A stretch of 64,000 bases of DNA. It comes from Alligator mississippiensis. Lineage: Eukaryota > Chordata > Crocodylia > Alligatoridae. The stretch is taken from NCBI RefSeq assembly GCF_030867095.1, contig NC_081835.1, forward strand, positions 43,445,892 through 43,509,891, in the 5' to 3' direction. The notes below the pieces were generated by a model, which was not told where the DNA came from, made no database searches, and saw only the letters and a list, made by a program, of their open reading frames with translations. The position numbers and the translations under genes are program-made. Positions 33,742 to 44,484 of the stretch are shown piece by piece (the stretch's first letter is position 1; each line of letters opens with the position of its first letter).

Positions 33742-35894
33742 TAAATGGAGGGAAACTTGTATCAATAAAACATTGCCCAACTGATCTCTGTCTCTCACTC
33801 TCTCTATACATACATATAGTGGTCTTCTGTTTTAATTGTGGAGAATCATGGATTTCAGGGTATTTTACAGAGTGACTTTGGGATTTTCTTTATCAGGGAA
33901 TTTCAGTTTTCAAATAGGGAACACCAGAATTCCTGCTAGGGAGGCAAGTTGCAGGACCCAGGCAGAGGAGTCTGCTTAGAGATGGCACCTTGGACCCAGC
34001 TGGAAGTGGCTGACCTCCTGGCCATTTGGGGCCAGGAGGGTGTGCTTTGACAGTTCAAAGCAGGCCACCACACAGGGAACATCTTGCAGGCGATAGCTGC
34101 CCAGATGGCTGGGCAGGGGGCACACATGGCAGTAGTGCCACACAAAGGCCAACTCTGCAGCCACAACCCACTGGTAGCTGGCCCAGAGGGACAGATGCAT
34201 CTACTGGCTGTGCCGTCTCCATCCAGGTCTGGCAGGTGCGCAGCAGGTCACAGCCTGCACTGCCAAACTGCTCCCATGGGTAAAGGGTGCAGGGAACTCT
34301 CAGGGCTGCCTCAGGAGTCCAGCTGGCACAAGGGGTAGTGTCCCCAGGTACCAATTGGCTGGGTCCCAGAAGCTCCTGAGATGGAGTAGCCCTGAGCTAC
34401 TTGACAAGGCAGCTTTTTGTACTGATGGGCCAGCCCTGGGCTCTAGCTCCCCCTGGCTGCAGATCCAGAAGGAGCCAGGCAGGGTTATTTTGTCCCAATG
34501 GCACAATTTGCCTCACACCAAAGTGCATGTCCGGGCACGTGCACTGAGACAAAAAGCCACGGCTCAAATTTGCACCGCTTCTATTTGAGCTGCTGCAAGT
34601 GCACATGCTTGCATGTGTGGATGCGCCCATGGGCTGGATGAGTGGTGTTGGAGCCTGCAACCCAGCCAGGGCCCAATACCCTTGCACAGAGCTTAAAAAT
34701 TTGGCAGCAGTAACAGTACTAATTACCACTGCTCCCCCACTGTAACACATCCAAACTCATGGAGGGCCCCATGGGCCAGATGATGCAACTCCACAGGCCA
34801 GATCTGATTCTGATCACGTATCATTTTTCAAAGCACATTTCTACCACTCTTATGGCATACCCTTTGTGCATCCCTGGCCTAGAAGTTCATCAGACTCATC
34901 CCTTAGTGGGCAGAGACACTGCAGGTTAGAGAACCTTTCTGGAGTGTAACCAGGATCACTGCAGCCAGGACACACAAACCACACTCACCAGGGCTAAAGG
35001 AACAAGTCTATCAACTCAGCTCTTGAGCTGGATCTGTTAACAGAGCTGGTCAGCAATTTTCTTGTTTGACCAATGCTGGTGCTTTGGTAAAACAAGTTTT
35101 CCATGAGGGTGGGATGATTTAAACAATGTTTTACTCTAATTTATGGAGGGGGGGGGGGAGCTCAGGATTGTTAAAATGTTTCAACCTGTTATTTTGAAGC
35201 AAAAAACCAGACTTTTTCTCCCCTTAACAGTAACATTCTTTTTTTTTTAAAGACAAAGACAAATGTACACACAATAATCAAGTAAGAAGCCAAATTAAGT
35301 GAAATAGTTTGATTAATCTAAACTAATTTTTTTTTCCAGAATTTCTATTTGCAAAAAATATGTTGATTCCTTGGCTCACTTCACACACACAAGGCCCCAG
35401 AAAACTGAATCCCAGCATTTTTCGCAGGATAGGAACCTTCTCCTGCCAGGCTCTACACCTGCACCTCTATCCTGGCTCCAGACAGGGCAACCCTGGTTGT
35501 CAACAGCTAAAAAAAAACCCTGTGGATTTCTCTCAGGACACAGCCTTTTACCTTGGGGGTCCTACAGATTTACAAGCCCATTGTCCTACTTGAAGTACCT
35601 GTGAGCTAGGTGAGAGTAACACCCCACACCCCCTTTTTGATGCAATGATGTAAATCAAGCCTAAGATCATCAGGCCTAGGATAAACCAACATCTGTTTTT
35701 ATCCACCCTTGTTAGATTCAACCCCCACCCAAGGAAGCCCCACTTCTTAGTTTTCACTTTTATTTTTTTTACTATAGGAAAAAATGTTAGAGGGAGTCTG
35801 CTGTTGCAAATAACTCATTCTGACCTGCTGTGTTCTTTCTGTTTGTGACACTCTGGATTTCTATTCAAAGTCTCTGAGTTTAGCTTGCGAATCA
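33742..35894. other. unassigned sequence
   Basis: Contains a poly-G run at about 35145-35158 and a CT/ATA-rich simple stretch near 33785-33820. The segment aaaatttggcagcagtaaca (near 34697) is echoed, in complement, around 37960-37975, suggesting an uncharacterised dispersed repeat. No gene was recognised. Confidence 0.35.
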
Positions 35895-35986
35895 TGTGTA
35901 GGTGTTTGTACACCTAACAGTGCTGGGATTGAGTGGCACCCTGACAAAACCCCAAGGTAAAGCATCACCCTGGTTGAGAATCACTG
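35895..35986. mobile_element. hAT-Charlie-like 3' end fragment
   Basis: Ends with ggttgagaatcactg, the complement of the CAGTGGTTCTCAACC terminus, preceded by aaagcatcaccc. The left end is not found, so the copy is truncated. Confidence 0.55.
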
Positions 35987-36239
35987 CTCTGGATGAATAC
36001 AATGAGCTACTCTGCTCCCTTGGGTCACACAGACCTTTAAGAAATGTGAGCCCCTGCCCTCTGCTCACTAGCAGGAAGCTAAGGCAAAGCAGGTCCAATA
36101 CAGGGGGGACTATTAGAGTCAGCAAGTGGATAAGGGACAAATCCTACACATCCCCTCTTCTGATCACCACAGTCCCCTTTAACTCTGGTTTGTGACTTTG
36201 TATCTCTACTGTCCTGATTAGGTGCTCTGGCACTCGCCC

Positions 36240-36887
36240 TACTAAGAAGTTTAGGTATTAAATACCAGGCATTGTCAATGCATCCCAAGCACAAAGGAAA
36301 ACATGGGTAGGGAAGGACTGCAGACCAACATGAATGAACAGACACACTTCAGACAAGCCATTAAGAGCAAGCAGAGGATGTATAAGCAACACAATAGGAT
36401 TGATGCTGGGTTTTTGGTTGTATCCCCAAACAATAGAATTGATAAATGAGGAGGAATGCCTTTTTGCAGTTAAAATTCAAGAACAAAGTGAAAATAGCTA
36501 AGCTAGACCTCATGAAAAATATTAAGCAGAGCAAAAGATTTTTTTGGTTATATAAAAAAAAAGAGAACCAGAAGGGAAGAAGTGGAGCCGCACTGGGCTG
36601 AAGATGAAGTGGAGATCAAGGACAACCTGGCCTGGCCCAAGAACTGAACAGAGACCTTGCCTCAGTCTTTGATCAGGATGGAGATATAATTGAGGACATT
36701 GGTGGTTGTAACAGCATGTTCAGCTTCTGGAAGTGGCGCTTAAGAGGGGACATGATAACAGTCCTCAAATACTTGAAGGGATCCCATAAAGAAGAGGGAA
36801 ACCACCTTTTCTTTCTTGCTGCAGAGGAAGATGTGATTAATAGCCATGTCATCTGGCCCTTGGAGCTTAGAAATGTGATGGTGGGGG
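36240..36887 (+). mobile_element. LINE (CR1/L2 group), left piece
   Basis: Plus-strand translation contains IKSKQRMYKQHNRID and, at 36716 onward, FSFWKWRLRGDMITVLKYLK, the RLRGDxI block of the CR1/L2 C-terminus. The sequence is badly decayed. The LINE resumes at 38045-38225 and 44485-45310 after younger insertions. Confidence 0.65.
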
Positions 36888-37913
36888 TGTGGCGGGCCAG
36901 TAGCGGGTGCTCCTGCATTGAGCCACCTGCCTCACTGTGCCCGACCACCTTTCAGGCTCTGAGTGCTGCCCTGGAGGTGCCTCACACCCAGTCAACCCCC
37001 TTCCTGGAGCACACCCACAAGCCTGAGGGTAATGCCACCACCAGCCAGAGTCTGGACTGATATTAGACCTGAGCCCTCTGGGAAACACAGCCCTAGTAGT
37101 CCTCAAGGGTACTTGACCCACTGCAAGAACTTGGGGTGCTTCCCTCAGTCTGAAACACAAATAGTGGTCTTCCTTAGTCAGCCGAACCAAGGGGACCCCA
37201 AGGCATAATCTAGACCTACTCTTAATAAGTCTCCCACGTTAGGTACAAAGGAGAACTTTATTGGTTACAAGGCATAGGTTTGGTGTAGGGTACAGGGTAG
37301 AGCAATATCAGAGAAATACCTTAGAGCAAACAGTGGTATGGTAGCCTTTGATTATGCATCTGTGTTACTGCAAACTATATATCTAGTTAGTTCTCAAGTA
37401 GCTTACTCATAAGTATCCAGAGGCAGATAGAGATTTCCTCTGGAGGCAAGCAATTCATTGACCATGAGTTTCAAGAGACAGAGCAAGTTTCAGATGGTCC
37501 AGCTTCTCTGAGAGCTCTCATCATGGCTGCTGCCCCTCTTCCTGGGCAGTCCTTAATTTATATAGACCTTATAACCTTATTTACCTGATCCAATGAAGGC
37601 CAGCAACTGTTGGCAATTTGAAAAGTATCACTGGTTGCTGGTTAGAGTGACAGGGTCTCTAGCCCTGTCATGTTGGCATTGCTTAGACCAATAGGGAGTT
37701 TAAGTCCCCCACCCAGGTGTGTGAGGCCAGTCACATAGGCAAAGGGAGCAGGTTTCTGCCTTCCTCAGAAATGTATCCAGCTCAGGTTACAACTCAGGGT
37801 TACCTGAAGCCGATGGGGCCAGAGGTGTCTGCCCTCTGCAGTGACCATGGTAACCAAATTGTCAGATAGCAGACAGCAGAGTTGGGGAGAGCCTGAGATG
37901 GTATTCTGCCACA
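36888..37913 (-). mobile_element. solo endogenous retrovirus LTR
   Basis: 1026 bp bounded by tgtggcgggc on the left and tctgccaca on the right, an inverted TGTGGC/GCCACA pair. A perfect 5 bp duplication ggggg flanks it (36883-36887 and 37914-37918). Read on the minus strand it carries a TATA box (TATATAAA, complement of 37557-37564) and, about 300 bp downstream, the poly-A signal AATAAA (complement of 37257-37262), so U3 lies at the right. No internal retroviral sequence is adjacent, as expected after LTR-LTR recombination. The LTR is intact at its ends. It lies inside an older LINE. Confidence 0.85.
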
Positions 37914-37918
37914 GGGGG

Positions 37919-38044
37919 AACAGTGACGCTGTTAATTGTCACCACTCCCCTGCTGCCAAATTTCTGGACCCTTAGGGAGGACAATGGGCTGGATTACGTG
38001 ACTCCATGGACTGAATCTTTTCTGCAGGCCAGGGTTTAAGCACC
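37919..38044. repeat. short dispersed repeat piece between LINE fragments
   Basis: Contains ccactcccctgctgccaaat and ccagggtttaagcacccttg. Similar wording occurs in complement near 34690-34740, so it is probably part of an uncharacterised hAT-like repeat and not of the LINE. Confidence 0.3.
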
Positions 38045-38225
38045 CTTGTTCGAAGTGATTCATACTGCCAGTATGAAAGGGGACTAGATGCTTATACAGA
38101 AAGATTTAGATAATCTTCTGGAATGGTGTGTGAATGGCAAAATCATGTACTTAGCAATTAATAGCAAGGATGTTGTGATAAGATGGTGGCATATATTGTG
38201 GAGGCAGTTAATGAAGAGAAGGTCT
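38045..38225 (+). mobile_element. LINE (CR1/L2 group), middle piece
   Basis: Lies between the solo LTR and the gypsy fossil and contains aaaggggactagatgcttat, typical LINE C-terminal/3' wording. Assignment to the same LINE rests on order and orientation. Confidence 0.45.
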
Positions 38226-38770
38226 TGAGCGTTGTCCCAGGGAGACAAAAGCAGAGGCACCGGAATGGCCTCCCATGGCGGGACCTGAGGCAGGGTTGAC
38301 CCACCCAGAAAAAGAGATGGAAAGCCCTGAAAAGAGGGCATACTTACCACCCCTAGGAAAAGCGGAGCTGTGCTGAGAAGGGCCGCCCGCGTGGTTCATC
38401 AGCCACTTTTATTGCCAGCTGGGAGCAGCGCCGGCAGATGACATCAGAAAAAACCGCCACCTGGCAGATTCAAAAGCCAGCGGCGGAGAAATGGCAGGGG
38501 AGGCAGCAACAATGCCTAAGGGTGAAGCTACTCCCTGGGCTGCAACTCGGAAGGGCTGACAGCTCTGGAAGGGGCAGGATGGAGACCCACTGGAGGTGTC
38601 TCATCTACATTAAGAAGTTCTCAAACCCGGCTTGGCAGGACAGCCAGGCCAAAGGATGGCATCAAGGGATCTTGAGGGCTACAGACACCAGACCCATGAG
38701 TGGGGTGGGCAGAGGCCTGTACCCCGATTATCCTTTGCTTCTTTCTTTTGTTTTATTTTATTTTGAGGGC
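38226..38770 (+). repeat. 5' LTR of the 38.2-44.5 kb element
   Basis: The first ~157 bp (tgagcgttgtcccaggg onward) recur at 44323-44484. The inner boundary is not sharply visible; 38770 is an estimate. Confidence 0.6.
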
Positions 38771-39419
38771 ACACGGAGCCCGAACCAGGGAAGGACCCTC
38801 TAAGGGACTCCGGGTCATGAAGAGAGACTGAGGCAGCATTGCAGGAGCCTCAGAGGGAGCTCAGATGCAGGGACAGAGATGATCCCATGCCTCACAGTCA
38901 TCTGGGGTGGACGAGTCATCTGGGGCAAACAAGTCATCCAGGGATGGACAAGGTGAGAAGGGAACAGATGAGGACATCAAAAGGGGACAGGCTGGCGACC
39001 ATCATCCGGCAGTCCTGAGGGCTGGCGCATGGCTGCAGTGTAGGGAAGGTCAAGCCCCAAGAGTGCCTGTAGAGGGCAGCACCCAGTCCACAAGAATCTG
39101 CGAGAAGGGGCCCCACCACTGAAGAAAAGAAGATTAAGTCATGGCAGGAGAGTGCTGGGGTCTCCCTTGGGGTGGAACATGACGTAACACCCAGGGCCTG
39201 GGGACATACCCCTCGGCCGGAGCTGGGTGTGCACTCGAAGGCTGCCTATATGAGAGAGCACCTATATGAGACCAGGCAGGGGCAAAGTGGTGCACTGGCC
39301 AGGAACCTGCAAGGGGACCCATGGAAAGCCGATGATCCCACAATGCAGCCAGCAGCGATGACCCCTTCAGACCTCCTGGGCTAGAATCTGCAGGCCCTTA
39401 CTCAGATAAGAGATGCACA

Positions 39420-40130
39420 GCAGCAAATGATGGATCGACAACAAGATTCGCTGCAGCATAGCTTAACTGCAGTTAAGATGCACAGAATGACCCAAGATGA
39501 TGACCCGGAGGCATACATCGAAGCATTCAAACATCACACCCTTATGACAGGGCTAAAGAAGGGATATTGGGCCAGTCAGCTGGGGGCCCTTGTAGTTGGT
39601 AAAGCACAGGTGGCGTACAGGGCCTTGGCCCTTGGCCCTTGATGAAGCCAGGAACTATGAACGGGTTAAGGCTGCTATTTTATACTGGCTTGAGATCAAT
39701 CCAGAGTACTACAGGAAACAGTTTTGGACCAAGAAGGCCCCTGATGAGAAACGACCCCAGGTCCTGATGCAATTACTACGAGACATCCTGAACAAATGGG
39801 TGAACCCAGCCAAGTATGATTGAGACACTCTGGCTGACCAAATACTCCTGGAGCAATTCCAGAATGACTTAGACAAACACACTCAGCAATGGGTCTGGCA
39901 GCACAGACCGACCAACTGTGAGGAGGCATTAAGGCTGGCAGAGGCCTTTGTGGCATCCGAGACAATATTCATTTGAGAGAAACCAGCACCAAACCCTGGA
40001 AATACTCAACCCTGCGAGGTTGAAAAAAAACAGATCCCTATTACGAATGGACCAAGAGAAGTGGTCCGCTTCTGGTGTGGGAAGATGGGACATTTATGCA
40101 GGAGTGTCTGAGCGGTCCTGTGGAACATTG
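39420..40130 (+). pseudogene. gag with SCAN-like capsid region and zinc knuckle (fossil part)
   Basis: Plus-strand fragments read DDDPEAYIEAFKHHTLMTG near 39500, then ILYWLEINPEYYRKQF, VLMQLLRDILNKWVNP and, near 39900, HRPTNCEEALRLAEAFV. The spacing and wording of these helices resemble the SCAN domain of vertebrate zinc-finger proteins, which is known to derive from gag of Gmr1-like elements. A zinc-knuckle-like FWCGKMGHLC follows near 40070-40095. It is a fossil and not functional. Confidence 0.75.
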
Positions 40131-40189
40131 GAGACCCGATAGTTCTCCAAAAGGACATGCAAAGAGACAGAGAAACAGACGGTGGTGAA

Positions 40190-40494
40190 CCAATGGATTG
40201 TAGTTATGCCTCTCGGGGAGACAGTGCTGTGTGGTGCCGCCCTGTCATGACAGCATAGATAGGGAACTGCCCCATTCAGGCCACTTTGAACTCAGGGTGT
40301 GCCCAGTTGTTAGTCCAGGCTGACCTCATCCCAACCCGATGGGGTGACCAGGCAACACCAGCGAAGATGACTTGCCTCCACAGTGAGAAGGAAAGGGTCG
40401 AATGCCAGTGGGTTTACCTCCGAGTTATGGAGCACCAAGGTGAGCTGTTAATGGAAGTCACCCCACATCTGGCATGTGAGATGCTATTAGAGCG
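40190..40494 (+). pseudogene. retropepsin-like protease region (fossil part)
   Basis: Plus-strand wording NCPIQATLNSGCAQLLVQAD, then VYLRVMEHQGELLMEV, matches the layout of a gypsy protease after the zinc knuckle. It is decayed. Confidence 0.65.
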
Positions 40495-41433
40495 TGTCTA
40501 ACACTTAGGTTCCTGCTCCTAGAAGAGCAGAAACTGCCTGGGGACAGCCCAAAGAGCCAGACAGGAGCCCAGGTGCAGGTTGCCATGGCAGCTAGCTAAT
40601 GAGGAAATTAGCCTGCACCTGCACCTGGTCAGCTGGCCAGAAGTGGCAGGGCCCTGGGCCCATATAAACCTCAGGATGGGGACTAGGAGGCAGTTCTCAG
40701 CCAGTGGCCAAGGGGGAAGGAGCCCTTCTAGAGTAAGTGAAGGGAAGAGGCCTGACTAAGTTCTGCTCCTAGTAATGTAAAGGGGCAGAGCACACCTTAT
40801 GCAGCTTGTGTTATGTTATAGCCCAGGGGCTTATGTTTGGTTGTTGTTTTATAACACTGGTGGTTTGGGTGAGGCTATTTGGGGAAGGAGGAGGCCTCAT
40901 TGGGGGCCCACTACAGTGTGGGGACCCTGGGGCCAGAGGGGCGCAGTTTTTGGGGTGAACAGACTCCGGCGCCAGAGGGTGCAGCATTCAGGGGGTGAAC
41001 AGAACCTGATGCCAGTGAGGGCGTGGCATTTGGGGTGCATAGACCCTGGCACCAGTGAGGGCGCGAGACTAGGGGCACAGAGACAGAGGCAAGAGACAAG
41101 GGCTACGGAGAGCCTGGTGCCAAGACAAGGGCTGTGGAGAGCCCAGCGCCGAGACAAAAGCTGAAGAGAAAAAACAGCAATACCATCTGCGAAGCTTGGG
41201 GCATGGTAAAGGGGCAGTTTGGAGCCACACATATAGCCCATAAGTCTGGGTACCCACGGGGTCCAGGGAAGTCCATCAGGACCGTGTCCAACCGGGCGTG
41301 AAGGTAGCTTCCCTACATTACATTTACATCAAGACGTGGTGGGCGAGAAAAAAGGGTGCCCATCAGGCCAAATTGGCATGGTCGAGGGGCCTTAGGAGAT
41401 CACGGCCATCCTTAGGGACCCCATCCCATGACA
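40495..41433 (+). repeat. LTR-like block nested in the gypsy fossil
   Basis: Contains a TATA-like ccatataaacc (about 40659-40669), ttatagcccaggggcttatg and ggaggaggcctcattgggg. The last two match, in complement, the LTR at 11263-11970. Tandem gcgccag units follow as in that LTR. It is most simply a solo LTR of that family inserted between protease and integrase sequence. The ends are approximate and no clear target duplication was found. Confidence 0.6.
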
Positions 41434-41569
41434 CTGTGATTGGACACCAATCTATGGTATCCTAGAAATGGTAAGAGATGCTGATACTGGACGGCGGTGA
41501 CTCAAGGATCGTGATGGGTGGCTCAGGGAGCTTGAAGACAGAAGGGAGCTGGCAGGGGACACAGAGGAA

Positions 41570-42880
41570 GTGGACTTAAACAACATGATCAGTGGGCCCC
41601 AGTTCAAAGAAACAGAAGAGGAAGGTGAAGTACTCCAAGCAATCAAGGCTCCGATCCTCGAAACAAGGAGTAACCAACCAGAGATCAGCGTTAGTACCCC
41701 GCAGTTCAAGGTAAGGGACCAGCTACTTTACCAGGTCCAGAGGGGGAGGCAGGGAGAACAAGAAGCAGCTCAGTTGGTGGTGCCTGCCCAGTTTCATCAG
41801 GTGGTATGGCTGTTGGCCCGTGCAAACCCTACGGGAGGGAATCTAGGCTGGGACAAAAACACAGCCAAAGTGGCTCGATGGTTTTTCTGACCAGGACTGG
41901 GGGAAGATATTGCCTGCCGGTGTGCAGCATACAAGAAGACCACCCCACCCAGGCACCACTCCAACTGTTACTCGTCATTGACGGGCCCTTCTCCCAGATA
42001 GCAATGGATGTGATGGGACCCCTACCCTGGAGTAGTATGGGGCATCAGTACATGCTGGTGTTCATTGACTACACTACCAGGTATCCAGAGGCGATCCCGC
42101 TCAGGGTGGTGACAGCCCCACAAATTGCCGAAGAATTGATAAAATGGTGGGAATACCCAAGGAAATTTTGACTGAGCAAGGGTGGAATTTTGTGTCAGGG
42201 GTACTGCAGGTCATATGTCGAACACTGCGAATAAAACACCTACAAAGCTCCGTATACCACCCGCAAACCAACAGCCTCACAGAGCGCCTCAATGGCACAA
42301 TAAAAAGGATGTTATGACAATGCATCCAGGGCGATCCCCGGAAGTGGGACTTGCTACTCCCTTTAATTCTGTTTGCGATCTGAGACACCCCACAGGACTT
42401 GTTAAAGTACTCACTGTTCGAACTCATCTTGGGGCACCGACTCCAGGGTCTGCTGGAGGTGCTGCAGGAAGACTGGGAGCAAGACACGGGGACAGCGAGA
42501 ACCCCGACTACCTACCAGCAAGAGTTCCAACAACGCGTCCAGGTGGTGCAGAACATGACCAGGAACAACCTGCAAGAAGCACAACAGTGGCAGAAGGCCA
42601 GGTACGATAGCCCCACAAAGGAAAGGGAGTTCAGGGCAGGTCAGAAGGTCCTGGTACTCCTGCCAACTTCTGCAAGTAAGCTCTTGATGCAGTGGCAAGG
42701 CCCCTTCAAGGTAATCTGCAGGGTTGAGCTAGTGGATTACAAGGTCCATAGGCCAGGGCACAGGTGGGAAAGACGGATCTACCACATCAACCTGCTACGA
42801 GAGTGGCTTGGACCTGAAGGGTGGACCACTTTTACTGAAAGCAAGGCGGAAGCCTTGGGAACACAGGGATTAACGATAGT
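41570..42880 (+). pseudogene. gypsy-type integrase (fossil part)
   Basis: Zinc-binding region wording LLYQVQRGRQGEQEA (near 41720). Core wording IAMDVMGPLPWSSMGHQYML and FIDYTTRYPEAIPLRV (41995-42110). C-terminal wording FRAGQKVLVLLP, QWQGPFKVICRV and IYHINLLREWLGPEGW (42630-42830). Reverse transcriptase follows it. It is a fossil and not functional. Confidence 0.85.
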
Positions 42881-43009
42881 GGGGCCAACAGCCTGCCCAG
42901 AAAACCACATCCAGATAAGTGAAGAACTCTCAGCCCCTCAGAAGGCTGAGATGAAAGTGATAGTGCAGAGCTTCAGGGACATCTTCCGTGAAGACCCAGG
43001 TTGAGCCCA

Positions 43010-43740
43010 GGGAGTGTACCACATAATAAACACCCCACCAGGAAAAATAGTGTGGGAGAGGTGGTGGTCTGTGCCACATCACCTCCTTGGGGAGATCCGC
43101 GAGGAGATCATGAAAATGTTAGACCAAGGGGTGATATGACCATCAAGAAGCCCTTGGCGGAGCTCACTGGTCCAGGTCCCCAAACTGGACAGATCACTCC
43201 ATTTGTGCGTGGACTATCATCGCCTCAATGAGATGACCGTCTTCAATGCCTTCCCAATGCCCCACGTAACCAAGCTAGTGGAGCGTATCAGGAACGTGAA
43301 CTACATCACGATGCTCGATTTAGCTAAAGGGTACTGGCAGATACCCATAGCCAAAGGAGATCAAGTAAAAACAGCTTTCGGGACCCCATGGGGCCTATAC
43401 AAGTTTGTTTGGATGCCAGTTGGACTCCATGGGGTGGCCGCGATGTTTCAATGCTTAATTAATCGAATCCTTGCACCACATGCTGGCTACGCTGCGGCCT
43501 ATATTGACAATATCTTCATCTTCATCCAGACCTGGGCCCAGCATTAGAGAGCATTATGAGTCATTCTAACAGAACTGCAAGAGGCTAGGATGACGGCAAA
43601 CCCACGGAAGTGTGCTCTGGCCCAGAGACGGACAAAGTACTTGCGCTTCCTAGTAGGGCGGAGTACCATCAGACTGCTAGCAGATAAAGTAGAAACTATT
43701 CACAACTTTACAATGCCCCAAAACAATAGGTAGCTTACAG
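43010..43740 (+). pseudogene. gypsy-type reverse transcriptase (fossil part)
   Basis: Blocks seen on the plus strand: VDYHRLNEMTVFNAFPMP, ITMLDLAKGYWQIPIAKGDQ, FGTPWGLYKFVWMPVGLHGV and AYIDNIFIF. Very similar wording occurs in the fossil at 13381-14270, so the two elements are related. It lies downstream of integrase. Confidence 0.88.
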
Positions 43741-43799
43741 TCCTTCCTGGGGTTGGGGATGACATTATTACCAGTGATTCATGCCCCGGTTCTCAGAGT

Positions 43800-44250
43800 T
43801 GGCAGCACCACTCACCAGAGCCCTAAAGGGATGAAAGACGAGGACCATAAAATGGACCGTGGAGATGAGGCATAATTTTGAACTCCTAAAGAAGGCATTA
43901 TGTGAAAACGTAGTGATACACACGCCCAACTTTCACAAACCTTTTATCTTAAGTCGTAAGCTACTCCCTGCAGAGTCACAGTATGCAGCAATAGAGAGGG
44001 AGTGCCTAGTGATCCGATGGGTTGTAGAACATTTCCATTACTATCTTATGGGGAAAGAGTTCAAGCTTATAACAGATCATGCACCCCTACAGTGGCTGAG
44101 CAGGGCCAAAACTGATAATGCACGAATAACAAGATGGGCCTTGGCCTTGCAACCATTCAAATTCCAAATACTACATAGCCCCGGAAAAAGTAACATTGTG
44201 GCGGATTTTTTATCCAGGTGTGAGGCCGAAGACAGGCCGCCAGACAGCAA
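43800..44250 (+). pseudogene. gypsy-type RNase H (fossil part)
   Basis: Wording LLPAESQYAAIERECLVI, FKLITDHAPLQWLSRAK and HSPGKSNIVADFLSRC is the classic gypsy RNase H end. It is the last coding part before the 3' LTR, consistent with the Gmr1-like order. Confidence 0.88.
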
Positions 44251-44322
44251 GCCGGACAACGAGTGGACAAGGGACACAAGCTAGGAAGCTGAGCCAAAGA
44301 CTCGGAACATCCCAAGGCATCT

Positions 44323-44484
44323 TGAGCGGGGCGTTGTGTCCCAGGGAGAAAAAAACAGAGGCGCCGGAATGGCCTCCCACGGCGGGACCTGAGGCAGGGT
44401 CAACCCAGCCAGAAAAAGAGATAGAAAGCTCTGAAAAGAGGGCATGCTTACCACCCCTAGGAAAAGTGGAGCCACGCCGAGAAG
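44323..44484 (+). repeat. 3' LTR (partial) of the 38.2-44.5 kb element
   Basis: Repeats the beginning of the 5' LTR (gtcccagggaga..., ctaggaaaagtggagcc...). LINE sequence follows directly. Confidence 0.75.

Larger units (their letters stand above)
38226..44484 (+). mobile_element. Gmr1-like Ty3/gypsy LTR element, fossil, plus strand
   Basis: Parts in order: 5' LTR (from 38226), gag (about 39420-40130), protease (about 40190-40494), integrase (about 41570-42880), reverse transcriptase (about 43010-43740), RNase H (about 43800-44250) and a partial 3' LTR (44323-44484). Integrase before reverse transcriptase is the Gmr1-type order known from deuterostome Ty3/gypsy elements. A second LTR-like block (40495-41433) is nested between protease and integrase. 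The terminal LTRs differ at about 15 of 150 comparable bases by eye, so the insertion is old. It is clearly broken, with well over ten breaks. It sits inside an older LINE. Confidence 0.85.

Noticed and set aside
39420-40130. SCAN-like region considered as a host SCAN zinc-finger gene
   Set aside because: It is followed by a zinc knuckle, protease and pol parts and is bounded by LTRs, so it is element gag, not a host gene.
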